NCBI RefSeq assembly: GCF_003925875.1
Contig: NZ_AP019309.1
Span: 2,294,001 to 2,358,000, forward strand
DNA from: Intestinibaculum porci
GTDB taxonomy: Bacteria > Bacillota_I > Bacilli_A > Erysipelotrichales > Coprobacillaceae
Direction: 5' to 3'
DNA length: 64,000 nucleotides
The number at the start of each line of letters is the position of its first letter. Within the stretch, counting starts at the first letter, position 1. A model generated the notes under the pieces. It had not been told where the DNA came from, searched no databases, and saw only the letters and a list, made by a program, of their open reading frames with translations. Both the position numbers and the translations under genes were made by a program. Positions 9,497 through 19,275 of the stretch are shown piece by piece.

Positions 9497-10169
9497 CGTT
9501 AATCGTCAGGGCTTTGCCCTGGTGAATGATACTCATCATCGGAGCTTCATCAACGAAGCTCTTTTTTGTTTTGGTCATTGATTTGAAAGCTAAGATCTGT
9601 GCATTTTTCTTACCAACATAGGAGTAAGAAAGTAATGGTGAAACTTTCATACGGGTCATCTTAACCTTTAACGATGAGGCGATACTGATATGATTGAAGT
9701 TATTAAAAGTCATCAATGCTTCATGCGGATCGGTAAAGACCTGTTTATGATCACTTAAGATCAATGTCCCCTTCTTGCCAGAAAAAGAGAGCACACTGCG
9801 TTTGCCAGCCATTTCGATATTACGCAGATGGACTTTGCCAACAATTTTGATTTTTAAGAAATCATCCGCATTATAAATATTGAGCTTTAAAGCTGGTTTA
9901 TTGACCTTCGTAATCGTCAAAGTATTGGTTTTTGCACTATACTTAAAGCCTTTGACTTTCTTCTTTTGGCCGTTTTCTAATAATTTGGTCACTTGCGGAT
10001 CATATTCTCTTAGGCGTAATTTCTTACGTTTCTTGGCTTTAAATGCATAGTAAGCTTTGTTTAAAGCCGCATAGTTATCAAGCCGAATGACCATCCGGCT
10101 TTGCCCATGGACCGGTATAATCGGCATTAAGACCATGATGAGTAAGACAGTGAACATTTTTTTCATCAT
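9492..10169 (-). CDS. Small exported protein of unknown function, last gene of the YfhO operon
   Basis: 225 residues with a signal peptide (MMKKMFTVLLIMVLMPIIPV, cleavage probably near HGQS). The mature part is very basic (KAKKRKKLRLREYDP, LENGQKKKVKGFKYSAKT) and beta-rich, with short alternating segments such as LTITKV, KIVGKV and GTLILSD that could build a small solenoid. No catalytic motif is visible. The ATG overlaps the TGA of the upstream SGNH gene (ATGA), so the two are translationally coupled and belong to the same operon. A positively charged exported protein next to a teichoic acid glycosylation set might bind the anionic polymer (inference). I recognise no family. Confidence 0.8.
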   Translation of the reverse strand: MMKKMFTVLLIMVLMPIIPVHGQSRMVIRLDNYAALNKAYYAFKAKKRKKLRLREYDPQVTKLLENGQKKKVKGFKYSAKTNTLTITKVNKPALKLNIYNADDFLKIKIVGKVHLRNIEMAGKRSVLSFSGKKGTLILSDHKQVFTDPHEALMTFNNFNHISIASSLKVKMTRMKVSPLLSYSYVGKKNAQILAFKSMTKTKKSFVDEAPMMSIIHQGKALTING

Positions 10170-11101
10170 AAGTAATACTCCTTTTCTAACGTTTGCACAA
10201 TTTTATGGACGATCTTTTGATTGCCCAAAGCATTGGGATGAATTTTATCAAAGTAATAATCACTATGCCCTTTTGTGACATGGTATAAATCAATCACATG
10301 AGTATGGGTGATTTGCCCGATTTTTGTAATCAGATCCGGCAGTTCATCAACATAATCGGCAACGACATGGGTGGCTTTCCCGCGATGCGTCATGCAGGTG
10401 GCTGGAGGGATCATCAGATAGACATCAGGATGGCTGGTGAGCTTCTGCAGTCTTTCCACAAAGACAATATAATCACGAATCAGGCGCATCTTGTTCCAGT
10501 TATAATCTTTGGCATCATTAGTGCCAAGCATCAAGAGAATCACATCGGGCTGGTCATGTTCCACTTTTTTCAGAAAGCCCGTTTTTTCATAAGGAAGATC
10601 CCCTTCCTTCTGCATCGTATGGGATGGTGCTCCATAATTATGAACATACACATCATAAGAAAAGGCATCATCTAATAAAGAGGGATAACTGTAGCGGGAA
10701 CGCTGTTTGACAACGCCCGTGCCATAAGTGATGCTGTCACCAACACAGTCAATCATATGAATATAACTGCGATCCACTAAGACATGACATTTATAGCTTG
10801 CCACTTTAGTGGCGGCATAAATAGTCGTTTCACCAATGTGATGGGCAAAGACTCGGCCATACTTATTGACACTGGCAATGTTCGCATTCGCCGAGACCCA
10901 TTTCACTTTTTCTTTTGTGTTATTGAGTTTCAGCAGCTTCGTCCCATGGACATTTAAAGTCAATTCATTTGGTGATAAGTTCACCAGGCCAAAGATTTCA
11001 TTGACCATCGACGTCAAACCATGTTCGGAATACTGATAGATGCCCGCCGCGATCAATAAACAGCTGACGACAAGAATGGCAATCAGATGTCTGAAGTTCA
11101 T
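10166..11101 (-). CDS. Membrane-anchored Big2-SGNH/GDSL esterase
   Basis: 311 residues. Residues 5-24 form an N-terminal membrane anchor (LIAILVVSCLLIAAGIY). About residues 42-110 form a Big2-like fold (TLNVHGTKLLKLNN, WVSANANIASVNKYGRV). The remainder is an SGNH hydrolase: block I GDSITYGTG carries the nucleophilic Ser, LGTNDAKD carries the oxyanion Asn, and DKIHPNALG carries the catalytic Asp and His. The enzyme should act outside the membrane on ester bonds, typically removing or adding O-acetyl groups on glycans. Its start overlaps the YfhO gene upstream (ATGA-type) and its stop overlaps the small exported protein downstream. In this operon the likely substrate is the glycosylated surface polymer (inference). 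Confidence 0.88.
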   Translation of the reverse strand: MNFRHLIAILVVSCLLIAAGIYQYSEHGLTSMVNEIFGLVNLSPNELTLNVHGTKLLKLNNTKEKVKWVSANANIASVNKYGRVFAHHIGETTIYAATKVASYKCHVLVDRSYIHMIDCVGDSITYGTGVVKQRSRYSYPSLLDDAFSYDVYVHNYGAPSHTMQKEGDLPYEKTGFLKKVEHDQPDVILLMLGTNDAKDYNWNKMRLIRDYIVFVERLQKLTSHPDVYLMIPPATCMTHRGKATHVVADYVDELPDLITKIGQITHTHVIDLYHVTKGHSDYYFDKIHPNALGNQKIVHKIVQTLEKEYYL

Positions 11102-13617
11102 GCCCTCGCTTCCCTTCTCTGTAAGCGGCGCATGATATAGGTATAAATTAAAAGAATCATCACGCCGATCGCGCTCATTAATAAACCTTTCTTCAAGCCG
11201 CGTACCCGAGCGGTAATGACAATGTTATTCTTGCCTTCCTGTAAAGGCACGCTGATCATCGCCTCTTCACATTTTTCTTTCTTGGTTTTCTTGCCATTAA
11301 TATAAAGGGTCAAATTGGCATCAGCCGGCACCCCGATATACAATTTTTCACCTATTTTACCTTCGACTTGTGCAGTAATTTTGGTGTTAATAATTGACAA
11401 TTTAGCTGGTGCCCGTTTTTGAAGCGCCTTTTGCACTTTCTTTAACACATGAAGATCTAAGGCATAGTATTCTGCTTTTGTCTCGTCTTCTTTTTCATAA
11501 GTCATGGTGACAGAGGCTGTTTTGTCATGTTTATTATAAGGAATAGGGAACATATGCGGAGCTAACCAGACCATATAATCGGTTTCATAGTTGCCATTCA
11601 CATTGAGAGTCGCATTCATATAGTGCGGCGCTAAGATCTTTCCATAGATGGCGTAATGATCCTCTTTTGGTAAATGCACCGTATAAGTGTAGGATTTTCC
11701 CTGTTTTTTTGTCTCAGTTTTTAGCTCCTTATAAAGTGTGATTTTCTTACCATAAATCATTGAGAATAAGCTATTAGTATAACGGAATGGATTTCCATCA
11801 TAACGCAAGACTTCTGCTTTCTTATAAGTAAAAGCCTGTGGGAAAACATAAGGATTCTCATAAACAGTGCGACCATTATAGCCAGGAATAGATGTTTTCT
11901 TTAAACCTTTGGATGGGGTTTTGGACATGATATATTTAGCCCCTAATAAACTATCCGCCGCTAAGATACTGCTATTCACAATTGACATACGATCTACCTC
12001 ATTCTTATATCCTAAGGCATTTAAAAATGAAAGTGTATGGGAATTCTGGGTTGAGACATAGCTGTTTAAACTGCGATAGTTCATTAAGTAAGCATCATCA
12101 TAGAACGAATTGAGATTGTTACGAACGACTTCCATCCCATTTGTCTGGGAAATCCGATAAAAGGAATGATCCTGTTTTTGGATCGCCGCAATCTGTTTTA
12201 AGCCCTGCGTGACATAGTTTTGATAAATACGCGCATCAGGCGTATTTTGCACCTGATAAATGCCATTGATATTCATGAGTAATTCGGCCATAACGGCTAG
12301 GCAGGTGACGATTTTTAAAACGGGGACATACATTTGGAAATTCATCACATCTAAGATAATGGCTTCCACTAGAATAATACCGGCCGTCATAAGCGCATAG
12401 ACATCCCAAGGCATATGGAAATAACGCAATAAAATCAGAAAGGCAATGACAAAGACGAAAGCGCCGATCATGAGTGGGGTTTCATCCGTATTACGTTCAC
12501 TAAAATACAGACCGCTTAACATCGTTAATGAGGCTGTGCCAATATAAGAGAAACGACACCAGAATGATTCCGGATTGACAAAAAGACTAAAGACCATATA
12601 AAGCGGCTGATAATACAGGCATAGTAAGATCAAAGCCATAAATAAAATGGAAATAATCTTTTTGGATAATTTGATATTACGGCTATAAATAATGCCCAAA
12701 GTGCCTAGTAAAGCCAAAGCGCCGCTATAAAGCGAAACATCTTTTGCTGTGGAGATCGTCCCAATCCGATAATAAGGGATCACACTTAACATATTAGAAC
12801 GCATAACGCTCGCAAAATAGCTAAAATCAAAGGTTGAACGGGAGCTGGTCGTCATCGCTAAGTACGTGGGGTAAAAGAGGACGCAGCTTAAAATAACGCC
12901 CACCGCCATCGCGAAGATATAATTGAGCCAGCCTTTGAAAAAGGCTTTGATGCCTTCGTGATCTGCTAAAAGCGCAAGTAATTCAAAGGCAGCGACACCA
13001 ATACTAAAGAGGCAATTGATGGCCCCAACATACCAGTTAAAGATGATGCTTAAACCAGTGGAAATGGCTAATAAATACGGTTTACGCTGATGGACGCTTT
13101 GATATACGCCAAGCATCATAAGCGGCATCATATACATGCCGTCTAACCACATAATACTGCGAGACTGAGCAATGCCATATTGCGATAAGGAAAAACCGAT
13201 GCCTAAAAGTGTCGCGTAAAGAGAATTCAGCTTTTCAAAACGTTTCGTTAAATAGATATACATCGTTAATGAGGCTAAACCTAACTTTAGAATAACGAGT
13301 AATGTATAGAAAGAAATCAGCTGAGACTTTTGAAAAAAGACCACCAAAAGATTGAAAGGAGATGCTAAATAATAGCTGAAGACACCGATATTCTCCCCTC
13401 CTAAGCCTTTCGATAAGCTATAAGAAAGAGCGCTTTTCCCCGCTAAAACGTCTTTGAGATAACCAAAGAGCTGAATATACTGGCGGTAGGCATCGCCTTG
13501 GACAATGGTTTTATGACCAAAAGGCACATAACCGCGCAGCGCAAAGAAACCGATTAATAAGAGCATAGGAAGGATCAGGGCGCTAAACCCATATAATCCT
13601 TTTTTCTTTTTATGCAT
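11098..13617 (-). CDS. YfhO-family GT-C glycosyltransferase, second copy
   Basis: 839 residues. YfhO proteins are multi-membrane GT-C transferases that take a sugar from a polyprenyl-phosphate carrier outside the cell and add it to a surface polymer, LTA in Bacillus. After the first membrane helix comes GHKTIVQGDAYRQYIQLFGY, whose Asp in the first outer loop is the expected catalytic position. About twelve hydrophobic helices fill residues 10-440, then a soluble outer domain with PADANLTLYINGKK, and a last helix near 810-830 before a basic tail. It shares an extended pattern with the next gene upstream (SYYLASP, SMMWLDGMYMMPL-type, SFWCRFSYIGTASL), so the pair arose by tandem duplication. The ATG overlaps the end of its paralogue by 8 bases. 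Confidence 0.9.
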   Translation of the reverse strand: MHKKKKGLYGFSALILPMLLLIGFFALRGYVPFGHKTIVQGDAYRQYIQLFGYLKDVLAGKSALSYSLSKGLGGENIGVFSYYLASPFNLLVVFFQKSQLISFYTLLVILKLGLASLTMYIYLTKRFEKLNSLYATLLGIGFSLSQYGIAQSRSIMWLDGMYMMPLMMLGVYQSVHQRKPYLLAISTGLSIIFNWYVGAINCLFSIGVAAFELLALLADHEGIKAFFKGWLNYIFAMAVGVILSCVLFYPTYLAMTTSSRSTFDFSYFASVMRSNMLSVIPYYRIGTISTAKDVSLYSGALALLGTLGIIYSRNIKLSKKIISILFMALILLCLYYQPLYMVFSLFVNPESFWCRFSYIGTASLTMLSGLYFSERNTDETPLMIGAFVFVIAFLILLRYFHMPWDVYALMTAGIILVEAIILDVMNFQMYVPVLKIVTCLAVMAELLMNINGIYQVQNTPDARIYQNYVTQGLKQIAAIQKQDHSFYRISQTNGMEVVRNNLNSFYDDAYLMNYRSLNSYVSTQNSHTLSFLNALGYKNEVDRMSIVNSSILAADSLLGAKYIMSKTPSKGLKKTSIPGYNGRTVYENPYVFPQAFTYKKAEVLRYDGNPFRYTNSLFSMIYGKKITLYKELKTETKKQGKSYTYTVHLPKEDHYAIYGKILAPHYMNATLNVNGNYETDYMVWLAPHMFPIPYNKHDKTASVTMTYEKEDETKAEYYALDLHVLKKVQKALQKRAPAKLSIINTKITAQVEGKIGEKLYIGVPADANLTLYINGKKTKKEKCEEAMISVPLQEGKNNIVITARVRGLKKGLLMSAIGVMILLIYTYIMRRLQRREARA

Positions 13618-16063
13618 AATGCTTCTCCTTTCGTAAAACAGAATAGAAAATAATGAGTAAAAAACCAGCTAATGATGAGCAAAGGCCAAGCATAAAGCCA
13701 CGAATATGCGCTTTTAATGTAATGGTATGAGAGCCCTGCGTAAGTGAAATAGACATAAATGTCTGATCCACTTTTTGAATAGGCACTTTCTTACCATCGA
13801 CATAAGCCTCCCAGTTCGCATCAGCGGGGATACTTAAAAATAATGAGGTTTGTTTTTTCGCATTCACTTTTACCTGCACATTTCCATCTTTAAAATGCAT
13901 GATTTGCGCTTTATTTTTTTGAATGCGCTGTGAGGCTTGCTTGAACGCATTTATATCTAAAGCATAGAAATCCTCTGAAAACTTTGCTTGTTTTTGATAA
14001 GTATAAGTCACTTTATTCCCCGGTACATAAAATACTGATGGACCTAAAAAGCTTGAATACCCTTGTTTGATCTTTCCCAATTGTAATGCGCCAAGCATAT
14101 GTTTTGTAGTATAGATATTTCCATAAAGGATAGAATCCTTAGTCTTAATGATGGTATAGGTGACTTTATGATCTCCAACTTGTTTGGTATAATGGCATTT
14201 TTTATAAAGTGTCATCTTCTTTCCTGCAAGCATACTGTAAAGCGCATTCGTATACGTAAATAAATTACGATGTGACCACCTTTTCGGCTGATTTTTATAT
14301 GTAAAAGCTAACGGCAAAACATAGGGATTCTCATAGACTCTGCGGCCATTATAGAGAGGAATTGTCGTTTTATTGAATCCTTCAAGAGGAGCTTTAGATA
14401 AAACATATTTCACACCTAGTAAACTATCCGCGGTTAAGACACTATTTGTCACAATGGTCATGCGTGAAGCGACCTGGCGGTAACCAAGATGATCTAACAT
14501 CTCTAATGTCCGACTTGACTGAGCCGAAACATAACTCGTGAGCGTAGGTTCATGAAAGAGATAACCATCATTGAGATAAGCGCTTGTATGCAGGGGACTT
14601 GTCAACATCCCTTCTGTCTGATTGATCCGATAGTAGGAATCATCATAATGTATAAGGGCCTGTTTTTGTTTGAGGCCTGCTTGCACATATTGCGCAAAGT
14701 GATCTGATTCATTATTTTTCATTGATGCAAAGAGTTCATGCATATTGATCGTCAGTTCACTGACGCATAATACACTCATGACACACATAAACACTTTGCG
14801 ATCTTTACTCATATCATAAAGCAAACCAATCAGCAGCATCATGGCTAAAGTCGTAACTTTCAAAGCAGTGATATTTTTATATGATAATAAGAGAAAACAG
14901 CCCATAAAAGCGATCAAGCCATAAGTTATTGGAGCATCATCAATCTTTCGGCGACTGAAGTAGAAGCCGGCGATCATCGCTAAAGAAGCCGTGCCAATAT
15001 AAGAGAAACGACACCAGAAAGAACCTGGTTTCACAAATAAGCTAAAAACCATATAAAATGGCTGAAAGTAGAAACATAAAGCGATCATCAGTAAAAAAAG
15101 AACAATAACCAATTTCTCGCTTTTCGTGATATGTCTGGCATATAACATTGCCAGTGTCCCCGCCAATGGCAAAGTGCCCATATATAAGGAGACAACCTGT
15201 TCTGTGGACTGAGCGCCTAAATAATAAGAGGAGACTAATGTGACCATCGAAGCTCTTAATGTTGGCGCTAAAAGCGAAAAATCAAAAGACGAACGGCTAT
15301 TGGTCTGCATCGCTAATACCGTAGGGATAAAGAGAATACCGCTGATCATCACGCCTGCGATCATCGCAAAAATATAACGTCCTAGTGATGAAAAAAAGGC
15401 TTTTAACTGATGATCATCACAATACTGTAAAAGTAATTCCAAAACGCAGACAAGAATGCTCATCAGAGCGCAGATCGCTCCCGCATACCAGTTAAAGATA
15501 ATCGCTAAGCCTACACTGATGGATAATAAAGCAATCTTTTTATCACGAAGACAGTGGTCTATCCCCAGCATAATCAGCGGCATCATGTACATGCCGTCTA
15601 ACCACATCATGCTGATGGATTGAGCCAAACCATATTGTGATAAACCATAGGATAAGCCTAACAGGCATGATAATAAGCCTTTAAGGGCAAAACGTTTGTC
15701 TAAATAATAAGTCATCAGAGACGAGGCTAAGGATAACTTGATGATCACTAACATATTATAAAAAGCAGGTAAACTGCTTTTAGAGAAGAACGTCACAAGT
15801 AAAGACCAAGGCGAAGCAAGGTAATAGCTATAAACACCTATCCCCTCTCCGCCAATGCCTTTCGCAAAGCTTGATGCTAAGGAGGCTTGGCCTTCAAGGA
15901 TATCCTTAAAATGGGCAAAGAGCTCTAAGTACTGAATATAAGCATCATGCGAAGCGAGGGTTTTGATGCCAAAAGGTGCATAACCCATAAAGAGCATATA
16001 ACTTGTAATCAACAGCGCTGTAATGAGTAAAGAGTAAAGCGGGATAAGATGTTTTTTCATCAT
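13610..16063 (-). CDS. YfhO-family GT-C glycosyltransferase, first copy
   Basis: 817 residues with the same layout as the downstream paralogue: a first helix, an outer loop with SHDAYIQYLELFAHFKDI, about twelve membrane helices up to residue 430, an outer beta-rich domain containing PADANWEAYVDGKKVP, and a C-terminal helix. Shared blocks (KGIGGEGIGVYSYYLASPW, GSFWCRFSYIGTASLAM) align directly with the second copy, but the first outer loop carries HDAY instead of GDAY and the soluble domains differ, so the two may use different acceptors or add different sugars (inference). It starts inside the stop region of the GT2 gene (ATGA overlap), which favours co-translation with its sugar-carrier supplier. 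Confidence 0.9.
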   Translation of the reverse strand: MMKKHLIPLYSLLITALLITSYMLFMGYAPFGIKTLASHDAYIQYLELFAHFKDILEGQASLASSFAKGIGGEGIGVYSYYLASPWSLLVTFFSKSSLPAFYNMLVIIKLSLASSLMTYYLDKRFALKGLLSCLLGLSYGLSQYGLAQSISMMWLDGMYMMPLIMLGIDHCLRDKKIALLSISVGLAIIFNWYAGAICALMSILVCVLELLLQYCDDHQLKAFFSSLGRYIFAMIAGVMISGILFIPTVLAMQTNSRSSFDFSLLAPTLRASMVTLVSSYYLGAQSTEQVVSLYMGTLPLAGTLAMLYARHITKSEKLVIVLFLLMIALCFYFQPFYMVFSLFVKPGSFWCRFSYIGTASLAMIAGFYFSRRKIDDAPITYGLIAFMGCFLLLSYKNITALKVTTLAMMLLIGLLYDMSKDRKVFMCVMSVLCVSELTINMHELFASMKNNESDHFAQYVQAGLKQKQALIHYDDSYYRINQTEGMLTSPLHTSAYLNDGYLFHEPTLTSYVSAQSSRTLEMLDHLGYRQVASRMTIVTNSVLTADSLLGVKYVLSKAPLEGFNKTTIPLYNGRRVYENPYVLPLAFTYKNQPKRWSHRNLFTYTNALYSMLAGKKMTLYKKCHYTKQVGDHKVTYTIIKTKDSILYGNIYTTKHMLGALQLGKIKQGYSSFLGPSVFYVPGNKVTYTYQKQAKFSEDFYALDINAFKQASQRIQKNKAQIMHFKDGNVQVKVNAKKQTSLFLSIPADANWEAYVDGKKVPIQKVDQTFMSISLTQGSHTITLKAHIRGFMLGLCSSLAGFLLIIFYSVLRKEKHYA

Positions 16064-16989
16064 TTCTTTTCCTTTACAATGTAAATCTGACGCTTCTTCG
16101 TTTCCAGATAGATCTTAGAGACATAAAGACCAATAATACCTAAACATAAGAGAATAATGCCGCCTAAAAAGAGCAGAATACAAACCATCGAAGCCCAGCC
16201 CTGAACAGGATCACCCCAAACAAGTTTCTTGATGATGATAAAAATAAAAGCAATGATGGATAAAATAAATAAAGCTACGCCAATAAATGAAGAGATATAA
16301 AGCGGCACTGTTGAATAAGCCAGAATACCTTCAATAGAGTATTTAAATAAGCCCCAGAATGACCATTTGGTTTGCCCTGCTGAACGTTCAATATTTTCAT
16401 AAGACAGCCATTTGGTGTTAAAGCCAACCCATGAGAAGATTCCTTTAGAGAAACGGTTATATTCGCCATCTTCAATAATTGCATTGACCATTTGACGACT
16501 CATAAAACGATAATCTCGTGCCCCATCGACGATTTCGGTATCTGACATTCGGTTAATGATACGATAGAACATCCGGGCAAAGAAAGAACGTACGACGGGT
16601 TCCCCTTTACGGGTAGAACGTTTGGTGGCAACGCAGTCATAGCCTTCTTCTTTGACGATGCGATACATTTCCGGCAGTAAATATGGCGGATCCTGTAAAT
16701 CCACATCCATTGTCGCCACGTAATCACCCGTTGCAAGCTCTAAGCCCGCATAAAGGCCCGCTTCTTTCCCAAAGTTACGGGAAAATGAGACATAGTGAAC
16801 GCGTGAATCCTGCGCCGCTAGCTTTCGTAAAATGGCAATGGTACGATCTGATGACCCATCATCTACAAAGCAGAATTCCAGCTGTGCAGGCATCTGTTTT
16901 TCGTATTTTAAGACTTCATGATAAAAGATTTCTATGGTTGCTTCTTCGTTGTAACAGGGTACAACGAGGGAGATTGTTTCCTGAGACAT
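16060..16989 (-). CDS. Polyprenyl-phosphate glycosyltransferase, CsbB/GtrB type
   Basis: 309 residues. A GT2 catalytic domain fills residues 1-225: SLVVPCYNEEATIEIFYHEV at the start, FVDDGSSDRT for nucleotide binding, the metal motif MDVDLQDPP, and the GtrB-type KRSTRKGEPVVRSFFARMFY. Two membrane helices follow at about 235-262 and 270-295, with a basic tail. Enzymes of this type load a sugar from a nucleotide donor onto undecaprenyl phosphate inside the cell. In Bacillus, CsbB supplies GlcNAc-P-undecaprenol for YfhO. The gene sits 14 bases after the GtrA-like gene, has GGAAGGAG before its ATG, and overlaps the first YfhO gene. The sugar cannot be read from sequence. Confidence 0.92.
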   Translation of the reverse strand: MSQETISLVVPCYNEEATIEIFYHEVLKYEKQMPAQLEFCFVDDGSSDRTIAILRKLAAQDSRVHYVSFSRNFGKEAGLYAGLELATGDYVATMDVDLQDPPYLLPEMYRIVKEEGYDCVATKRSTRKGEPVVRSFFARMFYRIINRMSDTEIVDGARDYRFMSRQMVNAIIEDGEYNRFSKGIFSWVGFNTKWLSYENIERSAGQTKWSFWGLFKYSIEGILAYSTVPLYISSFIGVALFILSIIAFIFIIIKKLVWGDPVQGWASMVCILLFLGGIILLCLGIIGLYVSKIYLETKKRQIYIVKEKK

Positions 16990-17003
16990 GATAGACTCCT
17001 TCC

Positions 17004-17402
17004 CTATTTAAACACAAAAAATTTACTGATAAAGTAATTGCCAACAATGACAATAACCTGAGTTTCAAGTTTTCCAATCATCGCCGCCTGGCCGATGATG
17101 TTCACAAATAAATACACGCCGCCGACTTCGATGACCATCGTTAATAAACGCGCACTTACAAATTTAGCACATTCTATGAGCACTTCACCAAAGCTGTCAC
17201 AATGAGAGCCAAAGACAATCAGTTTATTGGTCACATAGGCAAATAAAATAGATACGGCAATCGAGATAATATTCGCAATCGTGACATTGAGGTGAATATG
17301 GACAAGCAGCCCAAATACAACCAGATTGACAAGCGTCGTACAGCCGCCAATGACTAAGTATTTAAAGGCTTCATTATGGATTAATTTTTTAATTGCATTC
17401 AT
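17004..17402 (-). CDS. GtrA/GtcA-family lipid-linked sugar flippase
   Basis: 132 residues with four membrane helices, the usual size for GtrA proteins (FKYLVIGGCTTLVNLVVFGL at the start, IVIVGNYFISKFFVFK at the end). The family is thought to flip polyprenyl-phosphate sugars across the membrane; GtcA and YngA do this for teichoic acid glycosylation. It is first in the operon, directly before the transferase that makes the lipid-sugar and the two YfhO enzymes that would use it, so all three steps are encoded in order. AAAGGAAAG precedes the ATG. An IS4-family element lies only 66 bases upstream of the start and may have changed its promoter. Confidence 0.9.
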   Translation of the reverse strand: MNAIKKLIHNEAFKYLVIGGCTTLVNLVVFGLLVHIHLNVTIANIISIAVSILFAYVTNKLIVFGSHCDSFGEVLIECAKFVSARLLTMVIEVGGVYLFVNIIGQAAMIGKLETQVIVIVGNYFISKFFVFK

Positions 17403-17460
17403 GATTTTTTCTTTCCTTTAACAGGAAAATTCTAACATAAAGACGATATGAAAACAACGT

Positions 17461-17468
17461 ATAATACA
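17461..17468. repeat. Left target-site duplication of the IS4-family element
   Basis: ATAATACA directly abuts the left inverted repeat and is repeated exactly at 19292-19299. Confidence 0.85.
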
Positions 17469-17484
17469 TTTGAGTTCCGGTATT
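17469..17484. repeat. Left terminal inverted repeat of the IS4-family element
   Basis: TTTGAGTTCCGGTATT, a perfect inverted match to 19276-19291. Confidence 0.9.
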
Positions 17485-17649
17485 TTAATGCTGATTTTCA
17501 ACCTCAAAATAATTTTGTGCTATATAATTTATGTATATGTGGTCCTAAACCATTAATTTAGGATATTGCCAAGCTAACTTGTTAATTTTGCGTACTTAAA
17601 AACTTTACTGCTTTTTTAGCACCTTTTAAGCTACGTATTTGCTGTTTTC

Positions 17650-18939
17650 CTAAAGAAACTCCCAAATTTCAAGCTGCCTGCTAGGTTTTCGTTTCTCTAT
17701 ATGCTTAAAGTGTTGAATTCCCTTTTGGGCATATGCTAGAGCTTCCTTTATCCCCCTAGTGATCTGATAGATCCATACGCACACATCAGCTCTAAGCGAT
17801 TTACTTCTTTCAATCATTTTTATCGCCAAGAGGCTTTCATCAACCTTGTTCGCCATTAGCGCTACATGCCCGACTCTGATCATAAGCATGAGGTTCAGCA
17901 CATTCATTTTCTTAAGCGTTCTTACACGCATATTTTCCCAATCATATTCAGACTTAGTGTGTCGGAAATTTTCCTCAATTCGCCAGCGATAAAAATATTC
18001 TCTAGCTATTGTTATTACATCCTTCTTATCATTAACATGTCTGTTTGTGATGAGTAAAAGTGGTTCTTCTTCTGATAGTCCGTAGCAAAAAATTATTGTA
18101 TATGCCTTTTTGCTGCCTTCAATGCATGGGAGTCCCACTCTTGTATGGGACAACTTAACTTCCTTGTTTTCACTTTCAAAGAACAGCGTCATATTAACCT
18201 TTCCTTTTCGATCTTCCGCCATTTTTGAAACCAAAACCTCATGACCCTTAACGATTACATTTCTATTACCCTTAAGTCTAATGACAAAGTCATCATCCGG
18301 GTGTTCTGCAAAATATTTAAAGAAGGTATTTGAATCATATCCTCTATCAAAAATGCCTGAAATAGGATGCTTAAGTATGGTTTTCATTGCGTCAAGTGAT
18401 TTAATCGTTTCATCAGGCATAGACTTATGTCCATTAGAATCAGTAGAATAGATGTAGCTATATAATGGTATCGGCTGTTTATTGTTTGAAGAGAGCGCCA
18501 CCGCCTCACAAACATGATATCCATTAACTAGTGTTGTCTTGGGCTGACTTGCATCTCTTACACGGCAAAGGTCCTCGAACTTTTTGCCATATGGCTTAGC
18601 GATTTCACTGTCATCAAACAGAACAACAACCTTGTCATCCTTATCGATAAAGACATTTTCTCTAACGATGGCGTAGTAGTTGTTTTTGATCGTTTCAATT
18701 TCGTCTTCTTCTATGTTTTCCATATTATCGCAAAGTCTTTCGGATGTGTTTTTTAACTTAATGCTTTCATCAAGAGCTCTAGCTATTTCGGTAGTAAGCA
18801 CAGAAGTTTTCTTGGCTATTCCATACTGCATATCGAGCACGAAGTTGCTCGTAGCCTTTTTTAAATTTTTTGATATTTTGGAACTGAATATGGTGATTTC
18901 TCTTTTTATCTCGTATACGTCTGTAGTATAATAACTCAT
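17650..18939 (-). CDS. IS4-family DDE transposase
   Basis: 429 residues, a normal length. The IS4 signature Y(2)R(3)E(6)K is present exactly in YFYRWRIEENFRHTK near residue 315. The first catalytic Asp lies in the VLFDDSE region near residue 107, and the second in the conserved IFDRGYDSN near residue 195. After the signature, the Leu-rich NVLNLMLMIRVGHVALMANK is typical of the family. AAGGAG precedes the ATG. The frame is uninterrupted and all motifs are present, so the enzyme is probably active. It is cut-and-paste machinery and has no role in the neighbouring cell-wall operons. Confidence 0.93.
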   Translation of the reverse strand: MSYYTTDVYEIKREITIFSSKISKNLKKATSNFVLDMQYGIAKKTSVLTTEIARALDESIKLKNTSERLCDNMENIEEDEIETIKNNYYAIVRENVFIDKDDKVVVLFDDSEIAKPYGKKFEDLCRVRDASQPKTTLVNGYHVCEAVALSSNNKQPIPLYSYIYSTDSNGHKSMPDETIKSLDAMKTILKHPISGIFDRGYDSNTFFKYFAEHPDDDFVIRLKGNRNVIVKGHEVLVSKMAEDRKGKVNMTLFFESENKEVKLSHTRVGLPCIEGSKKAYTIIFCYGLSEEEPLLLITNRHVNDKKDVITIAREYFYRWRIEENFRHTKSEYDWENMRVRTLKKMNVLNLMLMIRVGHVALMANKVDESLLAIKMIERSKSLRADVCVWIYQITRGIKEALAYAQKGIQHFKHIEKRKPSRQLEIWEFL

Positions 18940-19275
18940 AGGGGAAGTCTCCTTTTTATTATGTTTACTTACTCAACTTTATTATAAATGAAAAGTGAGA
19001 TTTCCCGCAATAATTCAAAAGAAATTGGAAAAATTGCCCACTGTCTTGTGGTGTCTATCATTCCAATTTTTTTAGCCTTTGTGGACAGAACGACTAAAAC
19101 TAGGGCGTGAAGTCCAGCCTTTTGTGAATATCTTATAGAAACAGTCAAAAATCACCGCCGAGAAGATTCATGGCGGTGAATAACTTTTAAAAATGCAGTT
19201 TTTTCAATTAAAAATTGTGAATAAGTTTTTTCGAATATTTCTGTTCGAATCTGATTATATTTTATATTTCTTTTG

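Noticed and set aside
19140-19200. The CACCGCC/GGCGGTG hairpin as a host terminator
   Set aside because: It lies inside the IS4-family element, lacks a proper T-run and has a 12-base loop, so it belongs to the element if it has a role.
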